This document shows, piece after piece, positions 26,081 through 33,795 of a stretch of DNA of 33,795 bases. The position numbers and the translations under genes are program-made. The first letter of the stretch is position 1. Each line of letters starts with the position of its first letter. Source of the DNA: Pseudomonadota bacterium (GTDB taxonomy: Bacteria; Pseudomonadota; Gammaproteobacteria; Burkholderiales; Ferrovaceae); the NCBI GenBank assembly GCA_021850135.1, contig JAJZRV010000014.1, positions 1-33,795 on the forward strand. Direction: 5' to 3'. The notes below the pieces were generated by a model that worked only from the letters and a program-made list of their open reading frames with translations, was not told where the DNA came from and searched no databases.

Positions 26081-27094
26081 TCAAGTAAATAATTGCGCCT
26101 TGTTTTGGGGCAACGATTTTCCCAGCACACGTCGAAACAAAGGCGGGAAATTGGCCAGCGTTCCCATGACCGCGTAGCCGTAGGGCATTTGCGGCGCTTC
26201 GGGCGTTTGTGCCAGCGCGTTGAGATCCCTGCCGGGGTGGATGTGGTGATCGGCATGGCGGCAGTTGTTGAAAGAGACCAGGGTCGTGATCCAGTTGCTG
26301 CAATCCCAGGTGTGTTGGGGGCCGACTCTCTCGAACCGGCCGTCGCGCTGTTCGCGATGCAGCGCCCAGTGCTGGATAAATGTAATCGATGCGTCCACCG
26401 TGTACATGACGACGGTTTGCACCGTCAGAAAAAAAACTCCTTTCCAGCCCGCCAGAAAAAACATTCCAACGTTGAGCAGGCCGTAAAAGAAAACGGGACC
26501 GACCACTTCGGACCACAGGTTGCCGCGCGCCCTGGCAATTTCCAGCCCCAAGCGAAACTGCTTGACCATGTTGCGCTGCGAGAAGGCGGCCAGGGTATCC
26601 GTGACGTGGGTATACAGGCTGTCACGAGGCGTGCCTACCAGCACGTGATGGCCTGCTCCATGCTCCTGAGTGTAATGGCCGAAACAGACCGTCGTGAAAA
26701 ACCACTTGGCAAGACGTCGGTCCCACGTCAGGCGACTATGCCCCAGTTCGTGGCCCAAAGCATTGCCCGAACCGCCTGCAGCGTATCCGGAGCCCGCGCC
26801 TGCCAGCAGCACGAGCCCCCATGAATAATGCTGGGACAGATAAGCGCCTACCAGCCCCTGCAAGGTGATCCCCGCCAGGATGATGCGCAGCGCCCAGAAA
26901 TTCCAGTAGGGGATGGGGCCCTGATAGGTTCCCACGGCCAGCTCCAGGAGCGGCAGGCCAATCAGGCCAACGAAAAAGGGCCAGCCAGGATGGCCGAGCG
27001 CAATGCATAGCGCAGGAAGCCAGGCAAAACCGAGGGCCAACAGGGCCCCCAGAAATGCCAGCGGATGGGCAAGAGATGCACGGGACGATTCCAT
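26081..27094 (-). CDS. AlkB-like membrane-bound di-iron alkane/fatty acid hydroxylase family protein
   Basis: Histidine motifs GHELGHSRLTWD, HYTQEHGAGHH, NNCRHADHHIHPGRDL with multiple TM segments. Confidence 0.88.
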   Translation of the reverse strand: MESSRASLAHPLAFLGALLALGFAWLPALCIALGHPGWPFFVGLIGLPLLELAVGTYQGPIPYWNFWALRIILAGITLQGLVGAYLSQHYSWGLVLLAGAGSGYAAGGSGNALGHELGHSRLTWDRRLAKWFFTTVCFGHYTQEHGAGHHVLVGTPRDSLYTHVTDTLAAFSQRNMVKQFRLGLEIARARGNLWSEVVGPVFFYGLLNVGMFFLAGWKGVFFLTVQTVVMYTVDASITFIQHWALHREQRDGRFERVGPQHTWDCSNWITTLVSFNNCRHADHHIHPGRDLNALAQTPEAPQMPYGYAVMGTLANFPPLFRRVLGKSLPQNKAQLFT

Positions 27095-27116
27095 GCGTTT
27101 ATAATACCAAGACCGT

Positions 27117-27192
27117 GGGGGGTTAGCTCAGCTGGGAGAGCGTCTGGTTCGCAATCAGAAGGTCGGGAGTTCGATCCTCCTACCCTCCACCA
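27117..27192 (+). tRNA. tRNA-Ala(CGC), CCA encoded
   Basis: GGGGGGTTAGCTCAGCTGGGAGAGCGTCTGGTTCGCAATCAGAAGGTCGGGAGTTCGATCCTCCTACCCTCCACCA folds as a cloverleaf; anticodon loop TTCGCAA (CGC); acceptor carries G3-U70; A73 discriminator. Confidence 0.95.
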
Positions 27193-27243
27193 TCCCGGCA
27201 GTTTTCAGCCTTTGAAGTCTACAAATGTACGACTCGTCTCATT

Positions 27244-28017
27244 TCATGAGAGCGCATCAGGATCTATTTTTCCGACAGCCTCAAATGTGGGTTTGCAGAA
27301 AAGAAAGCCCTGAAAATAATCCACCTCTCTAGTCACCAAAAAATCCCGTTCTGGCTTTGTTTCTATACCTTCCGCCAGAACCTTGATGCCTAGTTTGTGG
27401 CACATATGAACAATTCCTTCAACAATTGCTTGTTTAGGCCTGCTGTTGCCGATGTCGCGAACTAGGTCCATATCAATCTTGACAATATCGGGTTGAAATT
27501 CCGCCAGTAAATTCAGACCAGCATACCCTGCACCAAAATCGTCGATTGCGGTCTTGAAGCCGAAGCGCCTGTACTCTTCGAAAATGTTGAGTAAATGCGG
27601 TCGATCCGAAATGTTCTCACCTTCAACAACTTCAAAAACAATTCTTTCCTTAGGGAAACTGCACCTTTGTGCCGCCTCGAAGGTAGAGCGAATACAGGCC
27701 CCTGGTTCGTACACTGCATTAGGCAAAAAGTTGATTGACAGAAATTCCTGAATTCCCAATTTTGCAGCACCTTCGACGGCTTTTACTCGGCAGGTTTGAT
27801 CGAAGAGATAGCGGTTATCGTCATTAACCTTGGCCAATACGGAAGCGGCGGGTTCCCCATTTGGCCCTCGGACCAGGGCCTCATGCGCAAATATTTTTTT
27901 GTTACGGAAATCGACTATCGGCTGATAAGCGTAGGAAAAGTCGAAATGAAGCGGCTCAAGCTTTCTACAACGATCACACCCAGGAATTTTGCTCGGTTGT
28001 TCACTAAGATGGGGCAT
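27244..28017 (-). CDS. EAL-domain protein (putative c-di-GMP phosphodiesterase)
   Basis: FAHEALVRG, LSINFLPNAVY, VFEVVEGE, TAIDDFGAGYAGLNLLAEFQPDIVKIDMDLVR, VLAEGIET, DYFQGFLFCKP; N-terminal CDRC. Confidence 0.93.
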   Translation of the reverse strand: MPHLSEQPSKIPGCDRCRKLEPLHFDFSYAYQPIVDFRNKKIFAHEALVRGPNGEPAASVLAKVNDDNRYLFDQTCRVKAVEGAAKLGIQEFLSINFLPNAVYEPGACIRSTFEAAQRCSFPKERIVFEVVEGENISDRPHLLNIFEEYRRFGFKTAIDDFGAGYAGLNLLAEFQPDIVKIDMDLVRDIGNSRPKQAIVEGIVHMCHKLGIKVLAEGIETKPERDFLVTREVDYFQGFLFCKPTFEAVGKIDPDALS

Positions 28018-28263
28018 AGGTTGTTACATCTGAAGTTGACAAGGCTACGGACACTATGACGGACATCATACAGCCTCATTTGTAATCATTTATAACAGAA
28101 TGTAATTGCCAGGCTCGCTTGCCGCCGGGGTGTTAGGATCATTTCACACTGGGATATTTAAATCGCCAAACCACCCTCACAGACGAATGTGGTACAGCCC
28201 ATCTGTAATACTTCATGCCTGTGGTTGCGCCATACCCGGCCCAAAATATGAAAGGGTTTTGGG

Positions 28264-30702
28264 ATGAGCGCCGGAAGAAATGATCCCTGTCCTTGCGGCA
28301 GCGGCCTGAAATACAAAAAATGTTGCCAGAACAAATTGGCAGCACGCATGATCAACCCAACCATCCTGCCAAAAGTTTCCGTACCGTCACCCACTGAAAT
28401 CAACCAGCTCGCCACCCTGTTCAATTCCGGGCGCCACAAGGCAATGGAAGAACTGGCGCGCAGGCTGCTCGAGCGACATCCGGATTCCGGATTGGTCTGG
28501 AAGGCCCTGGGCGTTTCCCTCAAGGCACAACATAAAATGGCACTGTTCGAGCTACAAAAGGCGGCGGAACTCCTGCCTGATGATGTCGAAGCGCATTACA
28601 ACCTGGGCCATGCCTTTAAAGCGCTTGGGCGGCTTGATGACGCAGTGGCCAGTTATCGCAGGGTACTCAAACTCAAGCCCGATCTCGCTGAGGGGCACAA
28701 TAATCTGGGCAACGCATTGAAAGATCTCGGGCAGATTGAAGCGGCGGTGACCAGTTACCATCGGGCACTCAAGCTCAAGCCGGACTACGTCGAAGCGCAT
28801 TACAACCTGGGCAACGCCTTGAAGGATCTTGGGCAGTTTGAAGAGGCGGTGACCAGTTATCATCGGGCACTCAAGGTCCGGCCGGATTTCGCCGAAGCGC
28901 ACGGCAACTTGGGCGTTGCCCTGAATGACCTTGGACATTTTGATGACGCCGTAACGAGCTACCGACGCGCGCTGGAAGTCAAACCTGAATATGTTGTGGC
29001 CTTGAACAATCTTGCCTTACTGCTCAACGCACAAGGCAAGCCAGCGCAGTCCATGAATTACATCATGCAATCGCTTTCTCTTGAAGAAACTGTGGAAGCA
29101 AAATCCATTTTTGTAGCATGCGTCAGGCATTTTCCCATTACCGCTGACGACACCGAGGTTAGGCTGGCGCTGGTTCGCGCATTGACAGAAAACTGGGGAC
29201 GACCCACCGAGCTTGCAGGGGTTTGCATCAAATCACTCAAGCTGAATTCTGGCATTCAGGAAGCCATGGCGCGGGTCACCCATGCCTGGCCTCAACGATT
29301 GCCGATCCAGGAACTGTTTGGGGCGGGCGGCCTGACCGCACTTCAATCAGATCCATTGCTGTGCTCCATACTCAATACCGCGCTCGTTGATGACATTGAG
29401 GCTGAACGTTTTCTGACCACGGTGCGGTGTGCCCTGCTCGAGGCCATTGATGAAGCTGGAGCACCCGATTGCGCCTTGAACGGGGCTATGGATTTCTACA
29501 GCGCCCTGGCAACTCAATGTTTTATCAATGAATACGTGTTTTCTCACACGGATGCAGAAATCCGGAAGGCGAGTGGTCTGCGACATTCACTGGCAGCTGC
29601 GCTGGATGCCGGGACCGGGGTTCCAGCACTCTGGGCGCTAGCGGTTGCGACCTACTTTCCGCTCTTTTCCATTCCGAGCGCCACCCGCCTTCTGGATGGG
29701 CGCTGGCCTGACCCGGTGATGGCCGTGTTCAAACAACAAATCAGCGAACCGGAGGAAGAGCGCCGGTTGCGTGCCACGATTTCCAGAGCGACCCGCATCG
29801 AAGATGATGTGTCATTGCGGGTCCAGCATCAGTATGAGGACAATCCTTACCCGCGCTGGATCAAGGTATCGCCAACACCGAAAGCCAAGCATGTTCCGGG
29901 ATATTTGTCCCGAAAACTTCCGCAAGCCGTTCTAAAGAATCACGTCAGGACGGGCAGCATCGAGGTTTTGATTGCCGGATGCGGTACGGGCCAGCATTCA
30001 ATCGAAACCGCCAGACAACTCCAAGGCGCAAGCGTACTGGCCATTGACTTGAGCCTGAGCAGCCTGGGTTATGCAAAGCGCAAGACGCAGGAACTGGGTC
30101 TCACTTCCATCGAGTACGCACAAGCAGACCTGCTGAATTTGGGGGCGATGGGGCGTGAATTTGATGTGATTGAATCCGTGGGGGTATTGCATCACCTTGC
30201 GGATCCCTGGGCAGGGTGGCGAGTGCTTCTGTCCATCCTTCGCCCTGGTGGGTTCATGAAGCTCGGTTTCTACAGCGAAATGGCGCGACGCGACATCGTC
30301 AAGACGCGCGCCATTATCGCCGGACAAGGTTATGGGCCCACAGCCGACGAAATCAGGGAGTGCAGGCAATATCTGGTCGACCTGGACCGGCACGAAAATC
30401 TCGGTTCAGCAGTAAGAACCCTCGATTTTTTCAGCACCAGCGCTTGTCGGGATTTGCTCTTTCACGTTCAAGAGCACCGCATGACATTGACGGTCATTGG
30501 CTCGTTTTTGCGGGAAAACAATCTGGACTTTCTGGGGTTTGAATTGGATCCCTGGGTGGTTGGTGCCTATCGGCGGCGTTTCCAAAATGATCAAACGCTC
30601 ACCAATCTCGATCTGTGGCAGCTATTCGAAGGCGAGCATCCGGACACCTTTTTCGGCATGTATCAATTCTGGATCCAGAAGTCGATCGCCTCCGTGCCCT
30701 GA
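28264..30702 (+). CDS. SEC-C motif + TPR repeats + class I SAM-dependent methyltransferase fusion protein
   Basis: N-term GRNDPCPCGSGLKYKKCCQ (SEC-C); tandem 34-aa TPRs (VEAHYNLGNALKDLGQFEEAVTSYHRALKVRPD); C-term VLIAGCGTGQHSIETARQLQGASVLAIDLSLSSLGYAKRK...FDVIESVGVLHHLADPWAGWRVLLSILRPGGFMKLGFYS. Confidence 0.93.
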   Translation: MSAGRNDPCPCGSGLKYKKCCQNKLAARMINPTILPKVSVPSPTEINQLATLFNSGRHKAMEELARRLLERHPDSGLVWKALGVSLKAQHKMALFELQKAAELLPDDVEAHYNLGHAFKALGRLDDAVASYRRVLKLKPDLAEGHNNLGNALKDLGQIEAAVTSYHRALKLKPDYVEAHYNLGNALKDLGQFEEAVTSYHRALKVRPDFAEAHGNLGVALNDLGHFDDAVTSYRRALEVKPEYVVALNNLALLLNAQGKPAQSMNYIMQSLSLEETVEAKSIFVACVRHFPITADDTEVRLALVRALTENWGRPTELAGVCIKSLKLNSGIQEAMARVTHAWPQRLPIQELFGAGGLTALQSDPLLCSILNTALVDDIEAERFLTTVRCALLEAIDEAGAPDCALNGAMDFYSALATQCFINEYVFSHTDAEIRKASGLRHSLAAALDAGTGVPALWALAVATYFPLFSIPSATRLLDGRWPDPVMAVFKQQISEPEEERRLRATISRATRIEDDVSLRVQHQYEDNPYPRWIKVSPTPKAKHVPGYLSRKLPQAVLKNHVRTGSIEVLIAGCGTGQHSIETARQLQGASVLAIDLSLSSLGYAKRKTQELGLTSIEYAQADLLNLGAMGREFDVIESVGVLHHLADPWAGWRVLLSILRPGGFMKLGFYSEMARRDIVKTRAIIAGQGYGPTADEIRECRQYLVDLDRHENLGSAVRTLDFFSTSACRDLLFHVQEHRMTLTVIGSFLRENNLDFLGFELDPWVVGAYRRRFQNDQTLTNLDLWQLFEGEHPDTFFGMYQFWIQKSIASVP
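28578..28989 (+). repeat. 102-bp tandem DNA repeats encoding TPR units
   Basis: Four successive units with conserved segments such as gaagcgcattacaacctgggc, gcggtgaccagttaycatcgggcactcaag. Confidence 0.85.
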
Positions 30703-30744
30703 CAGATTTACAGCAGTAAACCGTGCACGATGCAGTGGTGCAAC

Positions 30745-31671
30745 TCAGCTCAGGGCAGGCATTTTGACGCGCTTCATGGCAAGACCTGCAGCCGAGGTGC
30801 GCGTCTCCACCCCCAGTTTTTCGAACACATGTTCCAGGTGCTTGTCCACGGTGCGCCGGCTACTGCCCAGTATCATGCCGATCTCCCGATTGGTCTTGCC
30901 GTTGACCACCCAGAATAGCACCTCGGCCTCCCGCAGGGTCAGGCCGAAGGCCCCGGACAAGGCCTGGATCAGGTCTCCCCGGTTTTCCTCGCGCAAGGTG
31001 ATGATCAATTCCTGGCTCGAATCGCCGCGATGTACATTCCCCAGCAGACGCTTCGTGCTCCGTTCCATGATGATGGGAGCATCCTGGCCGCGGCTTGCAG
31101 CCTCACGCACCTTCGCGATCCATTCCAGGAGCAGGAGCGGAGCCTGTTCGTCCACGATCTCGAAATAGTCATTGAGCAACGCCCAGGCCTGGGGCGTTTT
31201 CCAGACGATCCGCCCTTCGGCTTCATGAACGGTAATCGCAGCCTGATCGAGCCGGTCCAGGGCCGTGCGTGCCTGCTTGATATGCCGGGCATTTTGCATA
31301 TGGGCCGAAATGCGGGCGAGCACTTCCTGTGGCCGGATGGGCTTGGTCACATAGTCTGATCCGCCGCTTGCAAAAGCTGCCACCACGCTCTCGGTTTCCG
31401 TGAGCCCTGTCATGAAAATGATAGGGATATTCTGCGTGGAAAAATCCGCCTTTAGCGCCTGAGCCAACTGAAAACCATCCATTCCTGGCATCAGGGCATC
31501 CAGGAGAATCACGTCGGGCCGATTCCTGTGTGCGCTCTGCAGGGCGCTCTCCCCGTTGGTAGCCACAAGAACGGTGTATCCGGCCTCATCCAGGGCATCA
31601 TGGAGCAGGGCAAGATTTTCCGGCACATCGTCCACGATCAGGACGATCTCGCCTCCAGCACTGTCACTCAT
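30745..31671 (-). CDS. LuxR-type response regulator (CrbR/ErdR-like)
   Basis: EIVLIVDDVPENLALLHDALDEAGYTVLVATNGESALQSAHRNRPDVILLDALMPGMDGFQLAQ...LREAEVLFWVVNGKTNREIGMILGSSRRTVDKHLEHVFEKLGVETR. Start overlaps the kinase stop by 8 bp. Confidence 0.92.
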   Translation of the reverse strand: MSDSAGGEIVLIVDDVPENLALLHDALDEAGYTVLVATNGESALQSAHRNRPDVILLDALMPGMDGFQLAQALKADFSTQNIPIIFMTGLTETESVVAAFASGGSDYVTKPIRPQEVLARISAHMQNARHIKQARTALDRLDQAAITVHEAEGRIVWKTPQAWALLNDYFEIVDEQAPLLLLEWIAKVREAASRGQDAPIIMERSTKRLLGNVHRGDSSQELIITLREENRGDLIQALSGAFGLTLREAEVLFWVVNGKTNREIGMILGSSRRTVDKHLEHVFEKLGVETRTSAAGLAMKRVKMPALS

Positions 31672-33795
31672 TTCTCTCTCCTACATCGCCAAGTCCTGTC
31701 TTCAACAGGGTTTTCATGGCATCGAACTGGAACTGCCCGGCCAACTTGCGCAACACATTCACGAACCCCTCATGGCAGGGGTCCAGTTTTTCGATTTCCC
31801 CCAGCTCGGTCATCACGCCCCGGACATAACCGCGCTCCACATGGTTCAACAACAGCTGCAACTGGGCGAGTGGCGGATAGACCATCGGGGAGATCTGTGC
31901 GGGCATCCGATCCAGCGCTGTTTCTTCCGCCGCCATGACCCACTCCAGTTTGAGATGCCGGCCGATCCAGTCCACCAGGTCATCCAGGCGCACCGGCTTG
32001 GTGATGAAATTCTCCGCCGTGATGCCTGCCTCGTTTTCTGTTCCACGCTCAAAGGCATTGGCGGAAATGATGGCAATCTCGCATTCGCTCAGCCCACCTG
32101 ACTGAATGCGCCGGATGGTTTGCCAGCCATCCATGTCGGGCATGGCAAGATCCATGAAAATCAGATGGGGGCAGAAGCCGGGCAGAATATCGAGGCACTC
32201 CTGGCCATTGCTGGCCTCGGCCAACTGAAAACCCAGGGGGCCCAGCATGCTCACCAGAAGGTCACGGTCGTTCTTTTCGTTATCCACGACCAGAATCCGG
32301 CGCCTTACCCCCACATACCCCACGCATCTCCGGTGACGGGGCTCGTTGGCGGGCTGAAGGGGCAGAATATGGGGCAGGAAAAGCCGGATCTTGAACCGCG
32401 AGCCTCGTCCCAGAACGCTATCCACGGACAGTTCGCCGCCCATGAGGTCCGTCAGCATCTTGGCAATGGTGAGCCCAAGCCCCGTGCCTCCCGTAGCTCC
32501 CGCATGGGCAGCGGTACCGCGCGCGAAGGGCTCGAAGATGAGCTCCAGTTCCTTGGGGTCGATTCCGGGACCGGTATCCTCGATCTCGAAAACCGCAATT
32601 TCATTCTGATAGCGCAGATGAAAGACAACTTCGCCCTGGGTGGTGAATTTCACCGCATTGCCCAGAATATTGATGAGAATCTGGCGCAATCGGCTGACAT
32701 CCGCGCGCACGAAAGCGGGCAGCTCACCCGAAGCGCGGTAGGAAAACCGGATCCCCTTGTTGTGGGCCTGAACCTCGAACATGCTGACGATCTGCTCGAC
32801 GAATTCCAGAAAGTTGAGTGGCTTGATCTCGAGCCGGAGCTTGCCGCCTTCGATACGCGCAATGTCCAGGGTCCCTTCGATCAGGGACAACAAATGGTCG
32901 CCGCTCCTGCGGATCACGCTTACCGCCTGACGGCGGTTCTCTGGAATGGAAGCATCCCCATCGAGAATCTGTGCATAGCCCAGAATACTGTTCAGTGGCG
33001 TGCGCAACTCGTGGCTGATGGCCATGATGTAGCGACTCTTTGCCTGGTTGGCCTGATCCGCGAACCGCTTGGCCCCCTGCAGGAGCAGATCGGTTTGGTG
33101 GTGCGAATTGATTTCCTGGAGCAGCAATCCGGTCTGGTGCCGCGCTTCTTCCTGGGCCACATGGCGGCTTTTGCTGGTCAGCACCATCCACCAGGCAATG
33201 ATGCCCGATATCAGCAGCAGAGCGGATCCGATTCGAACATAAGCGCTGCGCAGATAATCCAGAAGTCCGTCATCCCCCGGTTTCACGGTGATGATTTCCT
33301 GATAGTACAGAAGGCTCATCACGAAGCCGAGGAACAGGGTAAACCCCAGCATCATGAGCAGATATTGTCCGAGACCTGCTTTCAGATAAGGCACCATGGA
33401 TCGAGGCATAAATTTGCCGATGAATCGCGTCCATTGCTCTGTCAGGGCCGCCTGGGGTTTGCATTGGTCATGGCAGCGCACGTCCAGCGTGCAGCAGAGT
33501 GAGCAGATATTGCCGCGATAGGCCGGACAGCTGGCCAAGTCCTCGCGCTCATAACGCACCCCGCAAATCAGGCAAGTCTGCTCGGCGACCGGATCGGCCC
33601 GGGGCGCAAGATTCCTCGGGCGCGCGATGTAGTATTTGCCACGGGTGGCCCAGGCCAGAGCTGGGGACAGGACCAGGGGAAGGAGCACGGCAATCAGAAT
33701 GGCGAAGGGCTGTACCCCCGGGCCGAATACCCCAAGATACACGGACAGGGACAGGGCCGAGGTCATCCCCATGGTGCCAAAGCCTACCGGATTGA
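31664..33795 (-). CDS. Hybrid sensor histidine kinase, C-terminal part (CrbS/MxtR-like, probably with an N-terminal sodium:solute symporter domain outside the window); partial
   Basis: H-box YIMAISHELRTPLNSILGYAQIL, HATPase, receiver RRILVVDNEKNDRDLLVSML...HLIFMDLAMPDMDGWQ, Cys-rich CLICGVRYEREDLASCPAYRGNICSLCCTLDVRCHDQCKP. Frame stays open upstream of the listed ATG to the window end (NPVGFGT-MGM). Confidence 0.88.
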   Translation of the reverse strand, partial: NPVGFGTMGMTSALSLSVYLGVFGPGVQPFAILIAVLLPLVLSPALAWATRGKYYIARPRNLAPRADPVAEQTCLICGVRYEREDLASCPAYRGNICSLCCTLDVRCHDQCKPQAALTEQWTRFIGKFMPRSMVPYLKAGLGQYLLMMLGFTLFLGFVMSLLYYQEIITVKPGDDGLLDYLRSAYVRIGSALLLISGIIAWWMVLTSKSRHVAQEEARHQTGLLLQEINSHHQTDLLLQGAKRFADQANQAKSRYIMAISHELRTPLNSILGYAQILDGDASIPENRRQAVSVIRRSGDHLLSLIEGTLDIARIEGGKLRLEIKPLNFLEFVEQIVSMFEVQAHNKGIRFSYRASGELPAFVRADVSRLRQILINILGNAVKFTTQGEVVFHLRYQNEIAVFEIEDTGPGIDPKELELIFEPFARGTAAHAGATGGTGLGLTIAKMLTDLMGGELSVDSVLGRGSRFKIRLFLPHILPLQPANEPRHRRCVGYVGVRRRILVVDNEKNDRDLLVSMLGPLGFQLAEASNGQECLDILPGFCPHLIFMDLAMPDMDGWQTIRRIQSGGLSECEIAIISANAFERGTENEAGITAENFITKPVRLDDLVDWIGRHLKLEWVMAAEETALDRMPAQISPMVYPPLAQLQLLLNHVERGYVRGVMTELGEIEKLDPCHEGFVNVLRKLAGQFQFDAMKTLLKTGLGDVGERNE

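Noticed and set aside
30703-30744. Possible hairpin tgcac-gatgcagtg-gtgca between the convergent methyltransferase and response-regulator genes
   Set aside because: Only a 5-bp stem with no T-run on either strand; too weak to call a terminator.
33060-33150. Apparent internal duplication in the kinase (HQTGLLLQEINSH / HQTDLLLQGAK)
   Set aside because: A repetitive coiled-coil linker of this kind is, from memory, usual for this kinase family; not evidence of a novel element.
32120-33502. 460-aa plus-strand ORF opposite the hybrid kinase
   Set aside because: Shadow frame; no domain signatures, while the minus strand has complete kinase and receiver motifs.
1-33795. CRISPR arrays, phage genes, toxin-antitoxin or known defence systems
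   Set aside because: No regularly spaced repeats, Cas, integrase, capsid or TA-like proteins were recognised in either strand.

Overview
Window of about 33.8 kb from a proteobacterial chromosome, probably betaproteobacterial judging by gene families only. It is densely coding with no rRNA, CRISPR array, prophage or complete IS element that I can support. From left to right: (1) a leftward operon encoding a TolC-like protein, a LapB-type T1SS ABC transporter, an HlyD/LapC-type adaptor, a LuxR regulator with a degenerate receiver, and the N-terminal ~504 codons of a LapA-like giant adhesin. The adhesin runs off the left edge and is absent from the supplied ORF track. (2) A rhodanese and an ETHE1-like MBL pair. 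(3) An ars operon (arsR, two different LMW-PTP-type arsC, ACR3) ending in an uncharacterised ATP-grasp-like gene. (4) A small-heat-shock-protein pair divergent from CbpA/DnaJ. (5) An MCP whose N-terminal codons contain a perfect 18-bp inverted repeat resembling REP/RAYT palindromes. (6) A stress/low-oxygen-like cluster (BCAM0308-family protein, nitroreductase, FixLJ-like two-component system, DUF2934-like protein, Hsp20). (7) A LysR regulator divergent from an EmrAB/NodT tripartite efflux operon. (8) An AlkB-like membrane di-iron hydroxylase. (9) tRNA-Ala(CGC) next to an EAL-domain gene of lower GC. (10) A SEC-C/TPR/SAM-methyltransferase fusion. (11) A CrbS/CrbR (MxtR/ErdR)-like hybrid kinase and response regulator, with the kinase running off the right edge. 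The most notable leads are the ATP-grasp-like gene in the ars operon, the pseudo-receiver regulator embedded in the adhesin/T1SS operon, the REP-like palindrome translated inside the MCP, and the SEC-C/TPR/methyltransferase fusion.
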